DNA from: Candidatus Levyibacteriota bacterium
GTDB taxonomy: Bacteria; Patescibacteriota; Microgenomatia; Levybacterales; UBA12049
NCBI GenBank assembly: GCA_027459745.1
Contig: DAIDHL010000010.1
Location: 1-49,821 of the forward strand
Reading direction: 5' to 3'
Length of the DNA stretch: 49,821 bases
The notes below the pieces were generated by a model. The model was not told the origin of the DNA. It did no database searches and was given only the letters and a program-made list of their open reading frames with translations. Positions 19,495-28,141 of the stretch are shown one piece after another. A program made the translations under genes and the position numbers. Positions within the stretch are counted from its first letter, which is position 1. Each line of letters begins with the position of its first letter.

Positions 19495-19900
19495 TTAATT
19501 GAGATGCAATACCCATTTTAACTCTAATTTGCATTCCTGAATTCTATGGTCTAGTAAAGATAATATTTCCTCTATTTATGATGGTTTCATTCCCCAACTT
19601 TGAGTATCTTTGGTTTGCTTGATTAAATGAGCTAAATTTTCATGAAAAAAAGTAGTATAGTGGTTAATTAAAAACAAACGTTCTTTTCTGGAAAGAAATT
19701 CGAAAACCAATACTTTAAAAAAACAAATCCTTATCCCGCCGGACTAATATTAGTATTCATCATAAGCTTGTGAGAACTTTTCTTACCAGTAATTGTGACG
19801 TTATATATTTTAAATTTTCGTTCACCATTTTTAAATATACGAGAAGTAATATATCCTTCTTATATTAGAGATAACATTGCATTAATCGAATTCAATAATT
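19495..19900 (-). pseudogene. Decayed PadR-family transcriptional regulator
   Basis: My minus-strand translation: 'LNSINAMLSLI*EGYITSRIFKNGERKFKIYNVTITGKK...' then, frame-shifted, 'FEFLSRKERLFLINHYTTFFHENLAHLIKQTKDTQSWGMKPS*IEEILSLLDHRIQECKLELKWVLHLN*', colinear with PadR N- and C-terminal regions. Confidence 0.6.
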
Positions 19901-19981
19901 TTATTTTTCAGGATAATAATAAATAACAGCAAATAAAATCTTTAATACTTGATTGTATTTTTCGATGACACTGAATTAGAA

Positions 19982-20959
19982 TTATGGGTTAGAAGTAGCC
20001 TTTGCATAAATGAAGATGGTATTATTTGGATCTGAACGTATACAACCATCTGTGATAGCTGCATAGTTAATTGCTAAACCCTTTTTTGTATACCAGTCGT
20101 TGGCTGCAGGTATTGCCTGATCCACCGGGAGGGTGGGGGTATATTCGATAAATTCTTGGGTAAACTGACTAAAATATGCAGCTTGTAGTTGTGGATTTGC
20201 GGTATCTTCTAAAAAATGCTGACCGAATGGAAAATTCTTTACTGAGGCGGCCTCACTTAAAAGTTTTTGATCATATATACATAAATCTTGATTTTCATTT
20301 AATGGAGCTAAATTATCTGCTGCTCTCTTTTGATTAATTAAGGTAAATATTTTTAGAGCAAATGCATCCGCCTGTGCTTGTGTATACTGCGAAGTAGAAG
20401 TCTGAGACAAATTACTCCCTTTCAATACACCTAAAGCGGTTGCTACAACAATAATTACCACTAAGATGATTCCTAATATAAAAGTGAGAAAAACGATCAG
20501 AATTGCCAACAGGGTATGCGATTTTCCACCTGTATTTACAACTATAGTCCCCGCCATTTTGTCATGCCAACCCTGTTTTTTGCTATCCCAGGCAACCCAA
20601 AGAAATCCTAAACAGAGTACAAATCCTGAAATTATATAACCTAAATAACGAATGATTGCCGAACCTAAGTCTAATGGCATCCCATTTTCTTTAACTACCC
20701 TAATGGCTAACAACTTATTACCCAGTGTCTGACCATTTTGACTGATCCAAAAGAAGACAAAATATACAATACCTACGAGTAAAGCGATTCCATTAACTTG
20801 AGGAGACAAAGTATGCTGACGAGACATTATGGATGAAAATGAAGTACCACCACCTACAGCTCCACTAATAATACCAATTATCAGTGTGTCAACTGAATAT
20901 GCGAGAAAGCGCTTCCAAAACCCTACGTATCCTTTAGGGTAAGATTTAGATTTTGCCAT
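19982..20959 (-). CDS. RDD-family membrane protein with C-terminal CAP-like domain
   Basis: RDD region 'GFWKRFLAYSVDTLIIGII...TLGNKLLAIRVV...WDSKKQGWHDKMAGTIVV'; then 'LINQKRAADNLAPLNENQDLCIYDQKLLSEA...' resembles CAP/SCP. Confidence 0.8.
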   Translation of the reverse strand: MAKSKSYPKGYVGFWKRFLAYSVDTLIIGIISGAVGGGTSFSSIMSRQHTLSPQVNGIALLVGIVYFVFFWISQNGQTLGNKLLAIRVVKENGMPLDLGSAIIRYLGYIISGFVLCLGFLWVAWDSKKQGWHDKMAGTIVVNTGGKSHTLLAILIVFLTFILGIILVVIIVVATALGVLKGSNLSQTSTSQYTQAQADAFALKIFTLINQKRAADNLAPLNENQDLCIYDQKLLSEAASVKNFPFGQHFLEDTANPQLQAAYFSQFTQEFIEYTPTLPVDQAIPAANDWYTKKGLAINYAAITDGCIRSDPNNTIFIYAKATSNP

Positions 20960-20964
20960 AAACT

Positions 20965-21216
20965 CTAATGTATTGAAATACCAAATAACACTTGTACGAC
21001 AAGATTAACTATAAAATATAAGACAAATATTCCGGGAAATCCAATGAGGGCGATAATGAGACTGATTATTGCTGCCTTCTTTATCCCCTTATTATTTTTT
21101 TTATTTGAGCTTACGGCATAGACAATAAACAAAATAATTGCTAATAATCCTGCTAAAATCGCCAATGGTATACTAATGATAGTTAAAATAACAAATATAA
21201 CGTTGATTATTGTCAT
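20965..21216 (-). CDS. Small membrane protein
   Basis: 83 aa, strongly hydrophobic, 5 nt upstream of the RDD gene. Confidence 0.5.
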   Translation of the reverse strand: MTIINVIFVILTIISIPLAILAGLLAIILFIVYAVSSNKKNNKGIKKAAIISLIIALIGFPGIFVLYFIVNLVVQVLFGISIH

Positions 21217-21547
21217 AACATAATCATGAGCTAGGATCTTAAATTTGTCAATAGCTTAAAAAAGTTGAAAAGTATATGAATTATCTTATGGAATGGTTAC
21301 CCGAATTAAAAATTAATATACTTTTTAGACTATTTTCATATAAGTAGAATAAAAATAAATTATAATACAATTAATATATCTTATTATTAAAATTAAACTA
21401 CACACCCCAATAAAAGCATAGTCTGAGATATCAAGCGTAAATTTCTCAATTTATTTCATAAGTATATATATTGACCATCAGAATACAGTGTTACTAAATT
21501 TTTATATTTTATGCTAAATGATAAAATCTAATTGCATTTTTTAATAA

Positions 21548-21865
21548 GTGTTAAAAGTCAAATTAGGACAGGTAGTTGAATACGCAAGCCATAATGAAAC
21601 ATTTATGCAAAGGGCAGTCAAAGAATTCTTTGGTAAGACCGTTATTGATCTTCGAGAAGATAATATAGAAATAATATCAGGATTGTTTAATGAGTGGCTG
21701 ATTTTTGATTTTAAAATTTCAAATGGAAGATCTCCTCGTGAGATGTGTAAAAAATCCTATAGAAAAAATTGGATCTACGACACTCTCAACATTGCGTATT
21801 ATTTTGCCTATTCATACCGTAATGCATCGATAGGGTTCATTTTGGCAGCTCTTTGTGCGGGGTAA
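21548..21865 (+). pseudogene. Probable N-terminal fragment of a truncated gene
   Basis: Protein-like sequence to about residue 75, then the frame runs antisense through the 3' end of the convergent ABC permease (stop at 21808). Confidence 0.4.
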
Positions 21866-22992
21866 ATACCAAAGAGCAAACCAATAATTATTGAGACAAT
21901 TACTGCAGCTATAATCGAACCTACCGGTAAGGTAAAAGGAACTTTAAGTATACTTGAAAGTAATAATCCCACCCCAATTCCCAAAGAAGTCCCAATCAAA
22001 CCTCCCGATACCGTCAAGACAACTGCTTCAATTAAAAATTGTACTAAAATATTACTTCTTGTAGCTCCAATGGCTTTAAGAAGACCAATTTCTCTAGTTC
22101 TTTCCGTCACCGTCACAAGCATAATGTTCATAATACCAATACCCCCGACCAGGAGAGAAATAGCGGCAATACCAGCCAAGACTCCACTTAAAATACTAGT
22201 AATTGTTCCCACCGTAGCCAATAAATCCTTTGAAGTAAATATGGCATATTTCTTGATCACATTTGGATCGGTTATATTATGCCGGTCGATGATTAACTGT
22301 TTGACTTCCAGAGCCGTAACTTCAACTGCATTACTATTGGTAACCCCTGCTTCAATATCTGTTAACGTCTGCTTTCCCGCAACTGTATTCATAGCAGTAG
22401 TCACAGGAATATATATCGAATTATCCGGATCTCCTGCAATGGAGCTACCTTTAGCCTGTAATACTCCTACTACGTAAAAAGAGCTGTTACCAATTTGTAT
22501 GATCTGTCCTACAGGATTGGAACCAGTCCCAAATAAATCGGTCACCACCTGTTGTCCCAATACTGCCACTGTACTGTATGAAGTAACATCATCATCCGTA
22601 AAAAAATTACCATACTGAGGAATAAGGGATAACATATCGGCATACGAGGGTGTTACACCATTGATGCTAACACTACTGCTTTGCCCGTTAGCAGAGACTG
22701 TTTTAGTCGTCACAACTTGTTCGGCTATCAAATTGATTTGCGGAATCTGCTGACTAATTGCTTTTGCATCATCCCGGCTTAAAGGAATATCGGGAGTAGA
22801 GACAATATATAATAGATTGGTACCAAGAGCTGATATTTTGGAGGTGATAGCAGCTGTTGCTCCCTGACTAATAATCAGTACTAATGTCACAGCAAAAATT
22901 CCGATAATAATCCCCAGCATGGTCAGAATTGTTCGCAAAATATTCGATCTCAATGATCTGACAGCCGTGATAAACACTTCTGAATAATTCAT
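21808..22992 (-). CDS. ABC transporter permease, MacB/FtsX type
   Basis: 'SEVFITAVRSLRSNILRTILTMLGIIIGI', 'GGIGIMNIMLVTVTERTREIGLLKAIGAT', 'GIYPAQRAAKMNPIDALRYE'. Confidence 0.93.
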   Translation of the reverse strand: MNYSEVFITAVRSLRSNILRTILTMLGIIIGIFAVTLVLIISQGATAAITSKISALGTNLLYIVSTPDIPLSRDDAKAISQQIPQINLIAEQVVTTKTVSANGQSSSVSINGVTPSYADMLSLIPQYGNFFTDDDVTSYSTVAVLGQQVVTDLFGTGSNPVGQIIQIGNSSFYVVGVLQAKGSSIAGDPDNSIYIPVTTAMNTVAGKQTLTDIEAGVTNSNAVEVTALEVKQLIIDRHNITDPNVIKKYAIFTSKDLLATVGTITSILSGVLAGIAAISLLVGGIGIMNIMLVTVTERTREIGLLKAIGATRSNILVQFLIEAVVLTVSGGLIGTSLGIGVGLLLSSILKVPFTLPVGSIIAAVIVSIIIGLLFGIYPAQRAAKMNPIDALRYE

Positions 22993-23747
22993 CTTTGCTC
23001 CCCTTTCTTTTTATGTTTATTCTTCTCATCTGAAACAATACTACCATCACGGATTAATATAATCCTATCAGCGTACGCGGCAATATCAGGTTCATGAGTA
23101 ATAACTACGATAGTGTGTCCCTGAGCATGCAATGTTTGAAAAAATGACATGATTTCATGCGATGTTTTACTATCCAAATTGCCGGTAGGCTCATCTGCTA
23201 ATAACAAGGATGGATTCATAACCAATGCCCGCGCAATCGCCACGCGCTGAATCTGACCACCGGAAATCTGATTGGACAGATTGTCCGCTTTTTCTTCCAG
23301 ATGTACGAGGCGCAGCATATCCATAGCCCGCTCTCTCCTTTTGTCCGGAGGATACAGAGCGCTAAAAGACATTGGCCGCTCGACATTTTTAATCACACTA
23401 GTTCTGGAGAGTAAATTAAATGATTGAAAGACAAAACCTATTTCCTGATTACGAATATGCGCCAGTTGATCGTCAGTATAGTTGGATATGTCTTTGCCGT
23501 TAAGCAAATATTTTCCGCTGGACGGTGTGTCCAAAGCTCCCATAATGTGCATTGTGGTTGATTTACCGCTACCCGATGGTCCCATAATGGCCACAAATTC
23601 TTCCCGCATGATTTGCACAGTTAAATCCTTCAAGGCTTCGTACTCATTATCCCCTGTTTTGTACACTTTACGTATATGCTGGAAATCAATAAGAGGTTCT
23701 TTAAGACTATTCATAAAACGCCCGTTAACCGCCGTTATTTGGCCCAC
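22989..23747 (-). CDS. ABC transporter ATP-binding protein (MacB/LolD type)
   Basis: Walker A 'GPSGSGKST', 'ISGGQIQRVAIARAL', 'LLADEPTGNLDS'. Confidence 0.95.
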   Translation of the reverse strand: MGQITAVNGRFMNSLKEPLIDFQHIRKVYKTGDNEYEALKDLTVQIMREEFVAIMGPSGSGKSTTMHIMGALDTPSSGKYLLNGKDISNYTDDQLAHIRNQEIGFVFQSFNLLSRTSVIKNVERPMSFSALYPPDKRRERAMDMLRLVHLEEKADNLSNQISGGQIQRVAIARALVMNPSLLLADEPTGNLDSKTSHEIMSFFQTLHAQGHTIVVITHEPDIAAYADRIILIRDGSIVSDEKNKHKKKGEQR

Positions 23748-24987
23748 TTGATTGGTTATTGGTTAACTGGGTATTACCCAAAATTACTTTCTCTCCTTGG
23801 CTTACGCCCTTAATAATTTCGCTGCGGGAGAACCCACGCAGGCCCACTAATACAGGCACAAACTTTACTTTGTCGTTTTTAGCTAAAATTTGTACTGCTT
23901 TTCCATTTTGATAAGGAATTATGGCCGCATTGGCAACAGTTAAGACATTATCTTTTTGAGCAGTGTGAATAGTCAGGTTAGCTGACATCCCCGGCCTAAC
24001 CAGGTTATCAGCATTAGGTAATTTCAAAAATACATTATATGTAACTACCCCATTGGTGTCCGTACCATAACTGTCAATTTGAATAATATTTCCGGTATAT
24101 GTTTTATTGGGAATACCGCTAAATGTTACATCAGCTTTTTGACCAAGTGCAACTTTATTTATATCCACTTCACTTACTGTTGTCTGAATTGAAGATCCAT
24201 GATTGGTACCTATTATCATTACAGGAGTAATTACAGTCGTAGTGGCAGTAGCTTGAGAACTGGACGTCTCGGCTTGAACTTTAGATCCAGTTAAGCCAAC
24301 AATATTGGCTATGATTCCATTGCTGGGAGCAGTAACCGTCGCATTTTGCGTTGCCTGATAAGCCAAATACGTACTATTTAGAGCTGCCTGATCCTTTGCA
24401 ATCACACTTTGTTGATTCTTAAAATTAGCCTGCGCGGCCAGCCAGTTATCTTGAGCTGTAGTAAATTGAGGTAAAACTCGATTGGTATAATTTGGTGAAC
24501 CATCACTATTTTGATAGGTAGAGCTGGTAGCTAAATTGGTAAATGTTTGCCAATCCGCAAACATTGTTGACTGCAGAGAATATAACGTGGCATTATCAGC
24601 ATTTAAATTGCTTTGAGCACTAAGGTAATTAGCGTAAGCAACTGCTTGTTCCTGAGCTGTAGCGCTACTGCGAACAGTAAATAATTTTTCACCCACAGAT
24701 ACGTTGTCTCCATTATGCACAAATAGCTGATCCAAGACTCCATTGGCGGGGGAATACACATCTGTCTGATTAGAAGAAGTTACTGTTCCGTTTTCCGTAA
24801 CCAGCTGATCTATATTTCCTAGTGAAACTGTGTCGAAGGTATATGCTTGTTTAGCAGAAGGTGAGAAGATATTTTTTAGGATCAATATTACAATTAACAA
24901 ACCCACCACAATTAGTATTTTTTTCTTCCAGGAAGTATGTAAAAACCATTTCCAAAATCTGAGTGGGGATTTCAATATTTTCTTCAC
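23725..24987 (-). CDS. MacA/HlyD-type efflux adaptor subunit
   Basis: N-terminal TM, 'VTENGTVTSSNQTDVYSPANGVLDQLFVHNGDNVSVGEKLF', barrel 'PGMSANLTI'; GTG start. Confidence 0.9.
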   Translation of the reverse strand: MKKILKSPLRFWKWFLHTSWKKKILIVVGLLIVILILKNIFSPSAKQAYTFDTVSLGNIDQLVTENGTVTSSNQTDVYSPANGVLDQLFVHNGDNVSVGEKLFTVRSSATAQEQAVAYANYLSAQSNLNADNATLYSLQSTMFADWQTFTNLATSSTYQNSDGSPNYTNRVLPQFTTAQDNWLAAQANFKNQQSVIAKDQAALNSTYLAYQATQNATVTAPSNGIIANIVGLTGSKVQAETSSSQATATTTVITPVMIIGTNHGSSIQTTVSEVDINKVALGQKADVTFSGIPNKTYTGNIIQIDSYGTDTNGVVTYNVFLKLPNADNLVRPGMSANLTIHTAQKDNVLTVANAAIIPYQNGKAVQILAKNDKVKFVPVLVGLRGFSRSEIIKGVSQGEKVILGNTQLTNNQSSGPNNGG

Positions 24988-25034
24988 TCACCCAGTTTAG
25001 CATGTAAATAATTTTAAATCCACCAACGTGCCTA

Positions 25035-25616
25035 TTACTGGAAAACTTTTCTATATATAGGAAATACGCCATAGGGGTCGAACAATTTATAACCCAGTTT
25101 AGTTGCCATTCTAGATGACCAGCCTGTTCTATTGGCAGGGTTATCTATTAGATTCGGGACTGCCATATCTATAATTTCTGAATATACATGTCGATTCACA
25201 AATCTTTCACGATGTCTCACCATGATATCTTCTATCACTATATCGCGTTCCAAACTTAAGGCGCTAGCCAAGCCTCTTCCTTCGAACTCGGGTCTAGTAA
25301 CTGCTAAAGCTCTAATCGGACACACGCTCGCCCTTTGTAAATCAAACTTGAATTTTAGTAAAGAGACTTGCTCCGGCTTTAAATTATGATTTGCTCTTCC
25401 TGTTGTATTTGTCCAACCTTTATCTGAAGCTTTGGCTAAATACAGTTCGGCAATTAATATTTCGTCTCCGGATATGGCATATCCTAGCTCAAAAGTATCA
25501 TTTCCCTGAAGAACTGTTTGCTGTCCTATAATTCCTGCAGTTTTCTTGGCTTGCAGTATTTTAATTAACCCTTCATGCACACATATCATTGACCCAGTCA
25601 AAAGCTCATTTTTCAT
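25035..25616 (-). CDS. GNAT-like acetyltransferase (tentative)
   Basis: 'VCPIRALAVTRPEFEGRGLASALSLERDIVIEDI' and C-terminal 'MATKLGYKLFDPYGVFPIYRKVF'. Confidence 0.5.
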   Translation of the reverse strand: MKNELLTGSMICVHEGLIKILQAKKTAGIIGQQTVLQGNDTFELGYAISGDEILIAELYLAKASDKGWTNTTGRANHNLKPEQVSLLKFKFDLQRASVCPIRALAVTRPEFEGRGLASALSLERDIVIEDIMVRHRERFVNRHVYSEIIDMAVPNLIDNPANRTGWSSRMATKLGYKLFDPYGVFPIYRKVFQ

Positions 25617-25718
25617 CTCTGAATTATAAATCAGAAGGTAACAATTTTAAACCCATACATAAGTATCTTTTTTATTTCTAATAGGCTCACTATATGTACA
25701 TATGATAAAATAATAAAT

Positions 25719-26132
25719 ATGCAAGGAAAAAAGCAACGCCAACTAAATTTTCATGCAATGGGTATGATAGTGTTACTTGTTATTCAATATCTTCTTGGCA
25801 TGATTACCACTTTGTACATAACTTTTCCTACTAGTACCAAAGATGCGTTTATGTGGAAATTTGCCTGGGAACAGCTACCATTGGCAGCCCATATTATTGT
25901 CGGATTGTTACTTTTACTTGGTACGATTGCTTTGTTTGTGAGAGCGATTATGCTCAGGAAAAATTACTGGATCTGGGCATCAGGAGTTGGCTTAGCTGGT
26001 GTGTTGTTATCAATTTTTAGCGGTTCTGCTTTTATTCCTTCCCAAGTAAGTCTTTATTCTTTAGTAATGGCAACTGGCTTTATAATTTCCCTGCTCTCGT
26101 ATTTTTGGGGACTATATCAAAATAAAATTTAA
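25719..26132 (+). CDS. Membrane protein, unknown function
   Basis: 137 aa, four hydrophobic segments; extended -10 TGATAAAAT 7 nt before the ATG. Confidence 0.65.
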   Translation: MQGKKQRQLNFHAMGMIVLLVIQYLLGMITTLYITFPTSTKDAFMWKFAWEQLPLAAHIIVGLLLLLGTIALFVRAIMLRKNYWIWASGVGLAGVLLSIFSGSAFIPSQVSLYSLVMATGFIISLLSYFWGLYQNKI

Positions 26133-26166
26133 CCTTAATTTTTATTTAGTTTTTCAACCAATTTTG

Positions 26167-26796
26167 CTATTTCCCCCAGCTTAAGAAATCTTCCCAAGAG
26201 CGCATTTTAATACTCTCCAAACCCTTTGGTTTAAAACTGACTTTTTTATGAGAATAGATATATCCCAAGCGTTGATAACCAATATAGCTCAATACAATCC
26301 CCGTGCTAGTTCCTAGATTTAAACTTTCCACTATACCTCCCATGGGAATTTGAATACACATATCTGCACCATTAACTGCCTCTTCAGAAATTCCTCTTGT
26401 TTCATTGCCAAACCATACTGCCAATCTTTTCTGTGTAAAAATCTGTGCATACAGATTTACATTTTTTTTATCTTTTATATGTGACGAGGTTACTGCAATC
26501 GTATATAAATTTTTTCTCAAATGTGCTAAACATTCATCTGTCGTATCAAAATATTTCACAAATACCCATTTATTAGATCCTACACTTAAATTGGTTAATT
26601 TTTTGTTTTGGCGTGTTGATTCAAAATCATGGGAAATTTTTTTATTGCCTATGACATACAACTTTTCTACTCCAAACGCCGACACATTACGCAAAGTAGC
26701 TGCGATATTCATAATATCCGTCGGATTTTCCAGAACACAGATAAAATATCTGTTTCGTAAATGTTTAATCTGTCTTATTCTCTCTCTTAATGACAT
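26167..26796 (-). CDS. TrmH/SpoU-family RNA methyltransferase
   Basis: 'NPTDIMNIAATLRNVSAFGV', 'LAVWFGNETRGIS', 'IPMGGIVESLNLGTSTGIVL'. Confidence 0.93.
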   Translation of the reverse strand: MSLRERIRQIKHLRNRYFICVLENPTDIMNIAATLRNVSAFGVEKLYVIGNKKISHDFESTRQNKKLTNLSVGSNKWVFVKYFDTTDECLAHLRKNLYTIAVTSSHIKDKKNVNLYAQIFTQKRLAVWFGNETRGISEEAVNGADMCIQIPMGGIVESLNLGTSTGIVLSYIGYQRLGYIYSHKKVSFKPKGLESIKMRSWEDFLSWGK

Positions 26797-26875
26797 AACT
26801 ACTAAATTATATAATATTTATCTTTTTATTTAAGACCACACTTGACAATGTTTGCGAGGGAGTAAATAATAAGTT

Positions 26876-27589
26876 ATGGATAATTCTGCCCAAACTGGAT
26901 CATCTTCATCCCAACACTCTGCACCTGTAAATAACACCACTCCACCCACTCACCATGTCCATTCGGGCAGTAAACATTTTTTAATTTATATATTGGTGGC
27001 AGTGATTTTTTTGGTAGGTATTGTAGCTGGGTATATTCTAACCAACGCCTTGCCTAAAAGTACAGTGCAAAATCTTCCTGTAAAAACCCAGACCCAAGCG
27101 CTTACACTACCCAAAGACGCTGAGATGATTGAAACTTGTTCCAATCATCAAGGACAATTATATATACGTCCGATAGATATCCCGCAAGGGCCAGTGTATA
27201 TGGTAAATAATGGCAAAATAATAGGTCTGGAGTATATGCTGGCTAAACAGTCATTTTTGGATGGACAGGGTGTTTCCAATTTGCCAGCTATGGATATCAA
27301 TGTCAACCATGTCGATATAACATACGAACCCGATGGACACGCTGGCTACAACGCTCCTCATTATCATGTTGACTTATATTTAGTTCCTAACTCTGTAACT
27401 CAAAATATCGTTTGCGCAGGTAACTCTAACTCCAACGACCAGATGAATAAGATCATGAATATGGGAAGTACACAATCAGCTACTCCTTCTAATAGTATGT
27501 CAGCTTCACCGACTGCAACCATGAAGATGTCTTCTCCCCAAACTAAAGCTCCGATGTCACCTGCTCCTACTGTAGGCATGAAAATGTAA
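26876..27589 (+). CDS. Single-TM exported protein, DUF5602-like region, Met-rich tail
   Basis: TM 'FLIYILVAVIFLVGIVAGYIL', 'HVDITYEPDGHAGYNAPHYHVDLYLV', C-terminal repeated Met/Pro/Ser ('MKMSSPQTKAPMSPAPTVGMKM'). Confidence 0.65.
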   Translation: MDNSAQTGSSSSQHSAPVNNTTPPTHHVHSGSKHFLIYILVAVIFLVGIVAGYILTNALPKSTVQNLPVKTQTQALTLPKDAEMIETCSNHQGQLYIRPIDIPQGPVYMVNNGKIIGLEYMLAKQSFLDGQGVSNLPAMDINVNHVDITYEPDGHAGYNAPHYHVDLYLVPNSVTQNIVCAGNSNSNDQMNKIMNMGSTQSATPSNSMSASPTATMKMSSPQTKAPMSPAPTVGMKM

Positions 27590-27655
27590 TTTCTAAAATC
27601 TTCAAAATATATAAAAAAGCAAATTGGGAAATAGTAGTTAAACTGCTGGTTATTC

Positions 27656-28081
27656 TTAATTTTTTGTGGAGTCTGATGATTGTGGTGCTTTATTTTGCGC
27701 TAAAATATTCTTAACCTCTGCCACCAACTGTGTAGGTGTAAAATTAGCTTTAATCAAATAACCATTAGCACCAATCGTCATACCTTCTTTTATAACAGAA
27801 TCCTGTCCGAGATTGGTGAGCATGATGATAATTACATGAGCATTCTTATTATCCTTGCGAATTTCTTTAAGTATTTCTAAACCATTGGTGTCTGGTAGCA
27901 TTATATCCAGCAATACCACATCATAACTATTTCTGCCAAATGCTTCCAACCCTAACTTACCAGTTGTAAAAGTATCTGTCTGCATGCCAGCCAAATCGAG
28001 TTGTCTTTTGTAAATAAAACCTATCGATTGTTCATCTTCTATTAGGAGAATTCGAGGTGTCGCCCCAATCATAGTAGTCAT
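27656..28081 (-). CDS. Response regulator, receiver domain only
   Basis: 'RILLIEDEQS', 'YDVVLLDIMLPDTNGLEIL', 'IIMLTNLGQ', 'GYLIKANFTP'. Confidence 0.92.
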   Translation of the reverse strand: MTTMIGATPRILLIEDEQSIGFIYKRQLDLAGMQTDTFTTGKLGLEAFGRNSYDVVLLDIMLPDTNGLEILKEIRKDNKNAHVIIIMLTNLGQDSVIKEGMTIGANGYLIKANFTPTQLVAEVKNILAQNKAPQSSDSTKN

Positions 28082-28141
28082 TATAAAAAAATCTACATAT
28101 AAGTAAAGGGCAGATAACTGACAAAACCAGTCAAATGTATT

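Noticed and set aside
22070-22477. 135-aa plus-strand ORF
   Set aside because: Antisense shadow of the MacB-like permease gene.
26405-26833. 142-aa plus-strand ORF
   Set aside because: Antisense to the TrmH-family gene; no independent support.
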